NCBI GenBank assembly: GCA_021018995.1
Contig: CM037587.1
Coordinates: 69,273,604 to 69,337,603, forward strand
Source: Chloranthus sessilifolius
Lineage: Eukaryota; Streptophyta; Magnoliopsida; Chloranthales; Chloranthaceae
DNA: 64,000 nucleotides
Direction: 5' to 3'
Position numbers and translations under genes: made by a program. The notes under the pieces were generated by a model, which was not told the origin of the DNA, did not search any database, and saw nothing but the letters and a program-made list of their open reading frames with translations. This document shows, piece by piece, positions 44,823-54,700 of the stretch; position 1 is the first letter of the stretch, and the number at the start of each line of letters is the position of its first letter.

Positions 44823-45062
44823 CTTTTCGCAAAGTGCTGTGACTTTTGAAGCTCTTTTCGCAGTGTTTAATCTTCTCTTCGAATTGTGTTTTCTCCTTTT
44901 CGCAAAGTTCAATCTTCTCTTCGAATTGTGTTTTCTCCTTTTCGCAAAGTTCAATCTTCTCTTCGAAGAGTTCAGATGCTCTTCGAAAGCTAAGCCTGGA
45001 GTTTTAGTCCTTTTCGTAGAGTTCCAGGTTCTTTACGAAAAGTGCAGGTTCTTTGCGAAAAG
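44823..45062 (-). repeat. LTR B array of CTTTTCGxAAAG / CTCTTCGAAGAG motifs
   Basis: Eleven copies by eye, at about 44823, 44863, 44875, 44897, 44919, 44938, 44959, 44980, 45009, 45031 and 45051. A 41-base tandem repeat carries the middle copies. The same motif class and copy number as LTR A, but the individual repeats are arranged differently. Confidence 0.8.
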
Positions 45063-45346
45063 AACTCTGTAGTGCATTTCTCTGTTCGAATTGTTCCCTG
45101 CTTCTCTTACAGGTCTTTGCCTCTTCGATTTAGACCTTTCAACAGCTGATGAGGTTGTTCCTTTACTTCCTTTCTTTGAATTGACATGGATTGTCATCTT
45201 TTTGGCACTTTTAAGCTGCTTTTATGGTTAAGCCTGTCTTTATTGTTAGCTGCAACATAGGCACTTAAAACACTTATTTAGTTCTCTCAAAGGTCTATCA
45301 AGACTTAAGTTTAGGGGTGAAAAATGGTATTTTTCACTTGTCAACA

Positions 45347-45361
45347 CACCCCCAAACCTAA
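45347..45361 (-). promoter_or_regulatory. Polypurine tract of B
   Basis: Minus strand TTAGGTTTGGGGGTG next to the LTR start. Confidence 0.75.
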
Positions 45362-47292
45362 GCTTTGCTAGTTCGCTGAGCAAAGAAAAAAAAAAAAAAA
45401 AAAACAAAGTAAAGAGCCACTTTTGTAGGGAGCACAGTTGCATTTAGCATATGCAACAAGCCTTTTAAACCCCTAGGTGATCCCTAGTGGTGGAGTGAAG
45501 TCTCCTGAGGGTTTTCAGTGAAGGTACCCACAAACTTCTTCAATAAGTTAGTTAAGATCACTGATTACATTACGACCACTTTCCTCAATTGATTATTCAC
45601 ACCTGCATCAGTTATTTTGTAAGAAGGTTTTTTCAAGAAAGATATCAGTTTAAAACTAGAATTTTGTAGTAATTCTTGTTACTATTCAGTCGATTTATGT
45701 CAGAGGCCATTTACAAGGAAAATTAACAAACAGCAAGCCTTTGATTTAGGAATCCAGCTTTGATGTTGCCCTAATCAGTTGATTTTAAACCCAATTCTCA
45801 CTAGGATTTTCACTCAAAAAGCAAATGAGAGGGTTGTACTATTTCACATAGCTCAAGAGAAATTACAGTCCTCAAATAGGGCTGTAAGTAGGAGCATAGG
45901 CATTGCTTTTAGTAATAAATTCACTGCTCCTTTCACCATAGATTACACAAATTCTTATCTCCATGTGATAGCTCAATCCATCATTGATCAGTAAGGACTT
46001 TTACTTGGGTTTTATTGTGGCTTATGGGTGAAATTTCTAAAAAAAGGGTTGGAATGGTGTTCATAGTTGAGAAGTCAGTCAAGGTCAGGAGGTTATATAC
46101 AAACCCATTTTTCTTCAGCATAGTTTCATCTTCCTCTTTTGAATTTCCAGAGCCAAAGTGGAACTTCTAATGAAAATGCCTTCTTTCTTTTGTTTTGCTC
46201 AAATATTTTTCCTTTCTTTTTCGAATTAGCACTGACTGCATGCCACATTCCCTCTGCTGTTTCATCATTGCCTTCAACTTTTACCCTTCTTTTGCTATTA
46301 AATTGTTACTCAATTCTCCTTCCCTCAGCTGTCTTCCCTTTCTCTTCTGACTTCTCGGGGTAGGGTTAGGCTAAATAAAATTGATGAGGTTTATTGGATG
46401 AGATTTCAAAGGATTCATCGATTTATCTGACTCAACCGTGTGTATCAAGGGCAGTTTCAAAAGGTGGGGCTTTGTAAGGTTCAAACTGTTCAACAGGAGG
46501 CCTTTCATCATGTCTTTAATATCATGAGTGCTATCAAATTATTTCGATTTGGATATGTTACACTTCTAGTGTAAGTAAGCAGAATCATATAGTCCCAAAA
46601 GCAGAAAAGATTGCCAAAGCATACCTCCAAAGAATACATTTCAGGCCCAAACCTCATTGGGTGTGGTTTTATATCAACTTCTTGAGGTATATCTTCACTG
46701 TTTTCCTTCATTTTAGGTTTACTAAAACATCAATTTTCTTTTGGAAATTTCCTGACATTTACTTCATGAAAGTTTTAGAATTACACTAGAAATTAATTTC
46801 AAAAAGTTTTTAACTTCTTCATATTTTTAAAACAACAGGTGTGAAAAATATATATAAAAAAAATTGCTGATCCAAAAACTGTACTGATGTTAACTCCTTT
46901 ATTGATTATTGCTATTTCTGTCACACCCCCAAACCAAAGGGTAACAGGGTCCACACTGGTCCAAAACAGAGGAAAAATATATGCAAGAAAGAAAAACAAC
47001 AAAAGTAATGATGGCAAGAAGAGATGATAAATGCATGAGTATACACTAAACAGAATTTTCTATTACAACTTTATAACACAAAAAGTACAATGAGAGCTAA
47101 TAACTGGGGTCAAAATCTGTATCATAGGTTGGTTCAGGTGGCTCCAAACTGGAGTCACCGCCGAATCGAGCTAGAGTCGGTGTTGAGTTGGAGTTCTAAC
47201 TTGATTGAGCTTTCTCGAATGGTGTTTTGTAGCTCGATACTCCTCGATTTGATCTTTTGGTGAGGCCAAGGTGTTCTTGAGGCTAGTGGTCT
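45362..47292 (-). mobile_element. Element B: 3' internal non-coding region
   Basis: No ORF on the minus strand. Includes a poly-A run (45386-45404 on +) and the internal polypurine-like tract at 46922-46937 (minus: TTTGGTTTGGGGGTGTG). Parallels A and D. Confidence 0.7.
46922..46937 (-). promoter_or_regulatory. Internal polypurine-tract-like sequence of B
   Basis: Third example of an Athila-type internal tract, about 1.58 kb upstream of the LTR on the minus strand. Confidence 0.45.
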
Positions 47293-48521
47293 TCAATTTT
47301 TCTTGATCAGTTGGGCTTGCAACATGGACACCTTGTGTTGCTCAGTCCTCACCAGCTGAAATGTTTGACCGAGCAGGTCCCTCATTTTATCTCTTTCAAA
47401 TTTCATAAAGATCTCTAACTTTCGGATTTGGTTTTCATAGGGGGTGCGGATGTAAGCTTGCAAATCAGTTAGCCCCTTTTGAACATCTCTGCGGATATAA
47501 GGGTTATTTTCCATGGCTTTGATGAGGGTGGCATATCGGGGGAGGGGAATGGAATGGTAGGGGACTAAAGGTGGCCCAGCTGTGGGAGGGGGGGAGAAGT
47601 GGCTAGAAGGGGGACAGCAGGGTCTGTCTGAGTGGCTTGCTCAGAGAAAATGGGGAGTGGTGGAGGGGATGGAACCAAAGGGACTTCAGTTTGAGTATGT
47701 GTTGCATGGGTAGTAGTGGTGGGGGTGGGCAGATCAACCAATATTACCTCTGGATCCGTTTGGGTGGCCTGGGAAGAAAAAATAGGTACAGGGGTAATGG
47801 TGGTTGTTTGGGATGTGGAAGCTAAGGTATGGAGCAGCTGTTCCATGGTTCTGGTGATTATCGTGTTGATTTGAAGTTGGGCTTGGATGGATTGGAGGTA
47901 GGTAAGGATTTGGGTAATGGATGCAGGTGTGGGAGAGGTGGGCATAGTAGAGACGGGGACAACTGAGGTGGAGGGTGGAGGTGCAATGGCTGTAAAGGGA
48001 GAGGTTGGAAAGTGGGTGAAGGGAGGAGGAGCAGGTATAGGGGTGGGGTCCAGTTCCATGGTTTCAAAAATAGAACCCCATAAAGAAGAGTAGGCCTCTG
48101 TAGTGAAGGGCTCAGGTTCAGGTGTATGGGAGACCTCAGGTGTGTGGGCTGAATTAGTAGGGGAATGTGAGGGGCTTTGGAGCAGAGGAGTGCAGGAAGA
48201 TGGGGCAATAAAATCTGTAGCTAATTCCTCTAAAACCTGGGCATTGGTGGGAGAAATTGGTGGTGTGAGTATGGTTGGTGTAGAGGGGGAATCCACAATT
48301 GGAATGATGGAAGGTGTGGGGGATGGGACAGCTGGGATAGGTGAAAGTGCAGGGGATTGAGTAGGGGAGTAGGGTGCAAGGGCAACTTCCTCCAAAGTAG
48401 GTGCAGCTGAAGAGCTGGTCACCAAAGGTACTGGCAGAGATGTTTCAAGAAGTGGGGCAGCTAAAGAGCTGGTCACCACAGGAGTTGGTAAAACTGGATC
48501 TGGCACAGTTGATTCTGGCAA
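47293..48521 (-). pseudogene. ORF3 C-terminal part of B
   Basis: The minus-strand frame 48521-47565 is almost entirely Pro/Ser/Thr-rich, with FTTEAYSSLWGSI and ITQILTYLQSIQAQLQ segments. These match the linker region of D's ORF3 (FTTEGFSVLMDSI). After a frameshift near 47540, 47514-47293 encodes a charged, probably coiled-coil segment (QIRKLEIFMKFERDKM). The conserved N-terminal domain is absent because B is truncated near 48550 at the junction with H. The first Met used here is only the first in the open stretch, not a known start. Confidence 0.6.
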
Positions 48522-48550
48522 AATTGAAGGGGCAGGCTTAGGTGCAGGCT

Positions 48551-49668
48551 CTCTTTACCCCATCCCTCATCATCCCAATATATACCCGATCCACCCACAT
48601 TTACCAATGCCCCACCTAACTTCTCTAACCAACCCCATGTCTCACCATTTACCGAGGTCATGCCCATTTTTACTGGGGCCATGCCCAATTTTTCCACCAC
48701 ATTCACCCCATCTATTCCCCACCATCCCTTAAATACACCATCTCCATCCGATCCCTCTCCAATGGCTATGATGGAGGAGATGGTCCAGGCCTACAATATA
48801 TGGAAAGCCTCCCAAAACAACCCCTCTCACCCACACCCCACATCCCTAAATCTATCCCATGCCCTACCAAGCCTCCATGCCTCATTCCCCCATGACCCTC
48901 ATCAACCCGCCATCATCCATACATTCAAACCCCCATTACCTAAAACATCCAAGGCCCAATGGCCCAAACCCCCATCACCCAGACCCATCAGGGGCCCTGA
49001 CTCATATATCCCAAGACCCACTGGGCTAGACCCATCAAGGCCCAATGGGCCAAACCCACCCATCAAGGCCCATTGATCTAGACCCACCAGGGCCCAATGG
49101 GTCAGACCCACCAAGGCCCAATGGGCCATACCCAACATGCCCAAAGCCTCATAGCCCAACCTTCCCAAAGCTTTATGGCCCACCCTTCCGAAGGCCTCAT
49201 GGCCCAAATCCATCAAAGCTCTTTTCCCTACCCCCAAGCGCAGCAAGGCCCAAACCTTGTTGCTTCACACCCATACCCTTCACAAATCCTCCAAAACCTC
49301 AATTACCCATAACCCTCATACCCAGCTAAAACCCATGCCCTGCATCAACCCCAATTTACCCATGTCCCTACACCCCAATGTCATCTTCAAGCTTTTCCCT
49401 ATACCCAATGGCCCCATCAGGCGCCACCCTAAAATCTAACTTCCACTCACCATATCACCCAGTAAAAATTCCCTCACATACAATGGTCACACCCGACCCC
49501 CATTCAGTCCATACAGCATCAACTAGAGAATCCTGCCCTCACTGCACCATATGCAGATCAACAGTATAGTGCTTATGTCAGGGCATTGGCCAACATTAAT
49601 CTTCCTCCCATAATAGCCACCCCCTTGGTAGCACAAAGTGAAGCAAGACTTATTGCTGAAAGGGTAAT
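48551..49668 (+). pseudogene. gag: Ogre/Tat-type element H: gag N-terminal part
   Basis: Frames carry a Pro-rich gag N-terminus. MMEEMVQAYNIWKASQNN lies near 48770. A repetitive stretch (48950-49250) follows, based on a GGCCCAATGGGCC word that encodes GPN/PNGP repeats, then NINLPPIIATPL near 49590. The frame changes at least twice. It is split at 49668 by M and continues at 62174. The start of H is missing; the junction with B lies near 48550. Confidence 0.6.
49664..49668 (+). repeat. Probable target-site duplication of M, left copy (GTAAT)
   Basis: GTAAT here against GTAAC at 62174-62178; one mismatch. Confidence 0.6.
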
Positions 49669-52076
49669 TATGACAGCCCGAATTTTGGCACCCCAAAACC
49701 CGTGCCATCAGCACGACCCTCGAGGCCATGCCCCATAAGCCTGCATGGAACATTGGTATACCCAAGCAACAATAAAGTAATTTGAAAGCATAAAAACTCA
49801 TAAAGAACTAAATCTCAAGTTTTATAAAGTAACATCAAAACACGTAACCCAAAAGATGGTTCTGATCTCATGCCACTACATAAGCAACAGTCACCCTGGA
49901 TGGTTCGCCAAAAGAATATCTCATTTTATATTATATTTTCTCAAAATAGGGCTGGACATACTAAGCCGTACACTTTCTCTCTCAAAAATAAATCAAAGAA
50001 CGCAGAGGTCCTCTAAAAGATATCCTCAGGAGGGGGCTCTAACTCCTCCCTAGGCACGTAATTTGAATCCTCCGGATCAACGTCCCCCGAAGCAGTAGCA
50101 ACAGCAAGCACCGAACCAGCGATGTATTGTCTAAAAGGTGAGCTACATCATAGCTCAATAAGGAAACAATAATGTGAACATATAAATCTACTTACTCACA
50201 TATATTCCATGACATTTAGAAGCATGATTTATCAATACAAATAGCTAGAAAATAGTTTAAGCTAATGAAAGCAAGAACTGAATGCATCTTTTACTCTACA
50301 TGTGTTTACTTGTTTTTAACTTGTTCTCAAAAGACAAAGATCAGCCTCAAAAACATAAATCAAATAACTTAAATAATCCTCGATGCACTATAGCCTCGAG
50401 CACCGATGGAATACCCACCATCGTCGTCTAATCAAACTATTTTTCATTCCTTTTTCATTCATGTAATACTACCCAGGTCCCTTCCTCATAGGCGATGGGG
50501 TACTAAGCTCACATACATCCCTGGGATGTCATACTGGTATATGGATTAGTCGTCGTATCGGTCACGAATATCTTATCGAGTCAGTCACGGGTATACCGTC
50601 GCGTCGGTAGGGTATTCACCAAACCTTAAATCAATGTGCAACTACATATAGTTATTCACTGTGCAATTGCGCTAAATATAGTATTTTAGGCTTGATCAAT
50701 TCTCATTTAATTAACATCACATCTCTTGGATGTTCACAATTTTCCATACATCCCTGGGATGTAACCAACTCATATGCATCACTTAGATGCCCTTATAACA
50801 TCCACACTCCCATGGGATGTCACATACTCATAGCATATTTACTTCCTTACTTAATGTTCAAACACACACACACACAAACTTTAAATTTTAGGTGTTTAAC
50901 TACTTTTCAAGAAAAAATATGCATCTCTATGCTCTCAACGCATAGCTTATTCATTTCCACATCACTACATACATGCTATTATAATTAAAGTACATGTTCA
51001 ATGTATTCCCTACCTCACGCGTTTGAATTCTCAAGAGTCAAGGTCAATAGTGGCTTCCCATGCTCGTACTCAAGCATTCAACCTAAATTACATCATAACA
51101 CATGCAAAGCATCAAGAATGATACATAAAAGAAGGTACAAGACCCCCCCAAAACTCTAAAGTTCAAAACAAAACTCTATCAGTAACTGCAAAAATCGATT
51201 AATCGATCTCCATATCGATTAATAGAAATTCCTAAAATCGAATAATCGATCCCAAATCGATTAATCAAAATTCCAAAATTGATTAATCGGTTTTCCCAGA
51301 CTCCTCATTTTCCAGCCACTGGCAGTGTACAGATGGTTAATCGATTTCAAATCGATTAATCGAAATCAAAAGTCGATTAATCAAAATTTAATTCGATGAA
51401 TCGGTTTCGTGCTTCTGTGTCCAGATTTGCATTTTGTCCAAAATCGATTAATCAATTTTAAAATTCAATTAATCAATTTTGACAGAATCCCAACCTCTTC
51501 AGGCATTTTCTCTAACTTTGTTCTCTCTAACTTTCTCCTTCCAATTCTTTAATTCACCATTTAATCATACATTAATGCACCCCATCATGCACATCATAAT
51601 TTTAAAGAAATCTCACCTCCAATCCAAGTATGGAATATTTAAGGGCTTGGCTCCAAAACCTAGGGCTCTTAGATTTGATTCCTCGAATCCCCACGCGTTA
51701 CCATTGTGATTAATGGCTCGCGTATGGCTTCAATCCGCCATTCCACACAATTCTCTTGCAATTACTTTCTCCTTCCCTTCTTCACTCTCTCTCTCTCTCT
51801 TCATAAATTCTTAACCATCAAAACTAAAGAGAAATAACTCCTCTTTAGTTATTAGACTATTTAACCTATCCATCTTTGGTGTAAAGCACATACACCCCTT
51901 AATATTATATGTGACCTTATAACCAGCTCTAACACCACATATCTAGGTGTGCCCTTTTCACCCTAAGCTTAGTCTAGTCGAAGTCATCTAGTTGAATTTC
52001 TCTTGGTCCAACTTATGACCAATCAGGCACGTATCCCCAAGAAATTATTAAGACTCAAATTTTTGGGGATGTTACA
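49669..52076 (-). repeat. 3' LTR of M
   Basis: Minus strand TGTAACATCC (52076) to GGCTGTCATA (49669), about 2.4 kb; S1 is of the same family. Palindrome array at 51193-51480, (CA)n near 50865 and (CT)n near 51785. Confidence 0.9.
51193..51480 (-). repeat. 3' LTR M palindrome array (AAATCGATTAATCGATTT)
   Basis: About eleven copies, many with one C-to-T-type change, split in two blocks by a spacer (51290-51330). Confidence 0.9.
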
Positions 52077-52089
52077 TTCTCCCCACCTT
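52077..52089 (-). promoter_or_regulatory. Polypurine tract of M
   Basis: Minus strand AAGGTGGGGAGAA next to the 3' LTR. Confidence 0.8.
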
Positions 52090-52484
52090 GAGAATTTTCG
52101 TCCTCGAAAGTAAACTCAAGGGTTTCCCTTCATGGAAGACCCATACACATAAGCAGACAACAACTAATACAACATCATCAGACACGTACAGCATAAACTT
52201 AACGACATGTGCGCGCGATTAACAAGAAACAAAATTTAAGATAACAAGGATTTGAATTTCATAATGGTCTCAAAAAGATACATTTCCAAGGTCTCAACCA
52301 TTTACATTTTTCCAAAATGTTTTCAAAATGCATAAAATGATCACAACAAGTGGCATCCATGCCATATAGTTCAGTACATCAACTTTCAAATAATTACAAC
52401 GCAAAAAGAAACATCACAAGTTAGCAGTCACACAGTGTCGTCCCCTAGCTAATCCTCCTCATCATGCTCATGTGTACCAAAACC
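52090..52484 (-). other. 3' non-coding region of M
   Basis: Between ORF3 and the polypurine tract. An acidic tail (GTHEHDEED, stop near 52450) can be read in a shifted frame at its upstream end, like the acidic end of T's ORF3. Otherwise nothing is recognised. Confidence 0.5.
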
Positions 52485-53879
52485 TAATGCATCAGGAGCC
52501 CATGTCTGCGCCGCCATAACGCGCTAATGGTAATCGCTGGGATACATGAATTGCATGGTTTGATGGAGCAGCACCTCATGAAAATTCATGCGATGGTATG
52601 TCCGAGTGTTGCTCTCCTCCATAGGTCTGTGGTGCTCCAGCATCTGGTGGTTGTTCTCAGCCACCAGGGCGAGAATATCATCAATAGTGCTCAGTATAGG
52701 GGCCTGAGATGCTCGTTTCGTATGAGACCGCATACGTGCAATAGGAGTGGACTACGTAGGGGCAAGAGGTAGTACTAAGGGCTACTCTGTAGGCAGTACT
52801 GGGTTAGGAGGCTGCTCCCCCGCTGCTTGGTCCTATGGTGGTACAAAAGGCTGCTCCCCTGCTACTTGGTCCTGCTATGGTGGTGGGGCATCACCAGCTT
52901 GGGCAGGTGATGGGCCCTCTGGTGGAAGCACCTTCTTCAGAAGGTTGTAGCTGTGGCTCCATGAAGCGATAGAATAACGCTTCACATGATTGGTAGCCCT
53001 TAGCTTGGTTGAAGGAATTACATACTCTATGGCGGCAGAGTAGCACTCAAGCATGCTCGAAATAAGCCGAGCATATGGCATACGCTCCTTCGGCCTTAAG
53101 GGTCCTTTCATCATTTTTCCCTTAATATAAATCATACCCTCCCTAACTAATTTGGAAGCGTCGAACCAACGGCCGCAGTATGCCGCATATAATGCCTGTT
53201 GGACTAATTCCACCCTCTCGGTTTCATGGCGCATTGGATAGTGGTTGCACTTGATTATTGAATCAAGCATCCATAAATGAGGGCGTATGTCAACCCTCTG
53301 TATGGACTTTTCTGATCATTTGTTTCCCCTTGTCATCTCAGTTCTAATCTCCTCAAAATTTATGGGTTGTGGGAAAGGGGGTAAAAGATTAGTCTCAGGC
53401 ATGTAGACCGAAAAATATTCTCATGATTCATGAATGTGGTGTAGGGTAAACAGGTACTTACGACCATCAATTTCGGTCGTAATGGTGCCGGTCTCCCTAC
53501 CCTCCTTTATGTTTTGATAAAACAACCTAATCAACCTAGGGTAATAATAGTCATGCAATGGTTTCAAAATGTTATCGAGGACCGCATTGACGAGGTATTT
53601 TTGGGCCCATTTTGTCTCACCCTCAACCTCCGGGTCCTCAAAAAGAGCTTGATCTATAATGTATTCATTTTCAAAATCTTTCGCAGTCCACCATTCATTA
53701 GGTTGGGGTAAATGGGTGGGCTGAGGTGGTGGTGGTGACGATTCACGTGGTGATGCGTTTGTCGAATAGGATGATGATGATGAAGGTGAAGGTGACGGTG
53801 GTAGTGGCGCGGCATTCTTACACTTTTCGGGAAGCTTAGAAGTTGCTTGCTTCGAAGCTAGCCGAGTCTTAGGCGGCAT
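52485..53879 (-). pseudogene. ORF3 of M: putative plant transposon protein-like
   Basis: One frame of about 465 codons from the ATG at 53879, with at least seven stops. Four successive TAGs (about 52740-52870) each stand where CAG is likely. The N-terminus is basic and Ser-rich (MPPKTRLASKQ). The conserved domain has EWWTAKDF, YYYPRLIRLFYQNIK, EIDGRKYLF, LWMLDSIIKCN, GRWFDASKLVREGM and MPYARLISSML, aligning block by block with ORF3 of T. The C-terminal part is Pro/Gln-rich and then helical (IDDILALVAENNHQMLEHH). Same position after pol and array as in T. Confidence 0.8.
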
Positions 53880-54129
53880 TTTAGGTTTAGAAATGGAAAA
53901 ATGTCGAAACCTAGGGTAGGGATATACTCAAAATGAATTGAAATCGAAAGACTTATGGTTTACCTTTTGTATTCCATCCGAATGGTTAGGGTTTTTGATT
54001 TGTTTTCGATTCCAAAGACCCCAAATACTCACAAGTTTCGCTAGTCCAAGGAAGAAGAAAAAGAGGCTCCAAAGAAAAAAAATTCGTTGGAAATTTGAAA
54101 TGGGAATTTTTTTCCCAAAACTGTTACTT
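53880..54129 (-). promoter_or_regulatory. Leader of ORF3 of M with TATA-like box
   Basis: About 250 bases between array and ORF3 start. On the minus strand CCTATAAGT (54127-54133) lies at the array-proximal end, in the same place as the TATA-like box of T. Confidence 0.4.
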
Positions 54130-54135
54130 ATAGGC

Positions 54136-54402
54136 AAAAATTGATTAATTGATTTCCAAAATCGATTAATTAGTTTTCATCACTTAAACTCAGCTGCGCG
54201 AAATCGATTAGTTAAGTTCAAAAATCGATTGATCGATTTTCAAAATCGATTAATCAAATTTAAATCGATTAATCAAAATTGACTATTATTAATTTTCCAA
54301 GTTTGTCAGCTCACTGATGTGAGCTAGTCGTTCAATCGAATGATTTCAATTAATCGAAAAGCAAAATCGATTAATCAATTTGTAAATCGATTAATCGGTT
54401 TT
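54136..54402 (-). repeat. Second palindrome array of M, upstream of ORF3
   Basis: Nine or ten copies of AAATCGATTAATCGATTT or near variants: 54138, 54158, 54201, 54222, 54243, 54261, 54331/54344, 54363 and 54382. They are split by a spacer near 54280-54330 whose TTTTCCA...CACTGATG wording loosely recalls the LTR array spacer. Same motif as the LTR arrays of this element. Confidence 0.9.
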
Positions 54403-54700
54403 GACAGAAGTACAAAAATATTTACTTTTTATTTTTCTTCCTTTTCTTCTGTCCTTTTGTCAGTTTTTCCATGCCTTTTAGGTGAGTCACGTACTGACCA
54501 TACTTGTGCTTCTCCGTACCTATTGTCCACTCATTGATGTAATTACCATCATGCTAAACATTTGTGACTTCACAAAAGATCCAATTACAACCAACATTTT
54601 TCTTTTCATTTCCTAAATAAGTCGACATAGACGAGCTAACTTCTGCTTAGATAGACGTGTCAAATTTATAAAAAACACATGCAATAATACAATCATGCTC
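54403..54700 (-). other. Spacer between pol and ORF3 array of M
   Basis: AT-rich non-coding sequence; nothing recognised. Confidence 0.4.

Larger units (their letters stand above)
43474..45346 (-). repeat. 3' LTR of Athila-like element B (minus strand)
   Basis: On the minus strand it starts TGTTGACAAG at 45346, next to the polypurine tract, and ends CAACAACA at 43474. Length 1873 bases, sister to LTR A. Motif array at 44823-45062 and TATA box at 44438-44447 (minus strand). The left flank is C's RT, where GGAAG (43469-43473) would be half of the target duplication; the other half is lost. Confidence 0.85.

Noticed and set aside
47637..49246. Opposite-strand open frames in 47637-49246
   Set aside because: Shadow frames of proline-rich coding repeats; their Gly/Trp-rich translations are the reverse complement of Pro codons.
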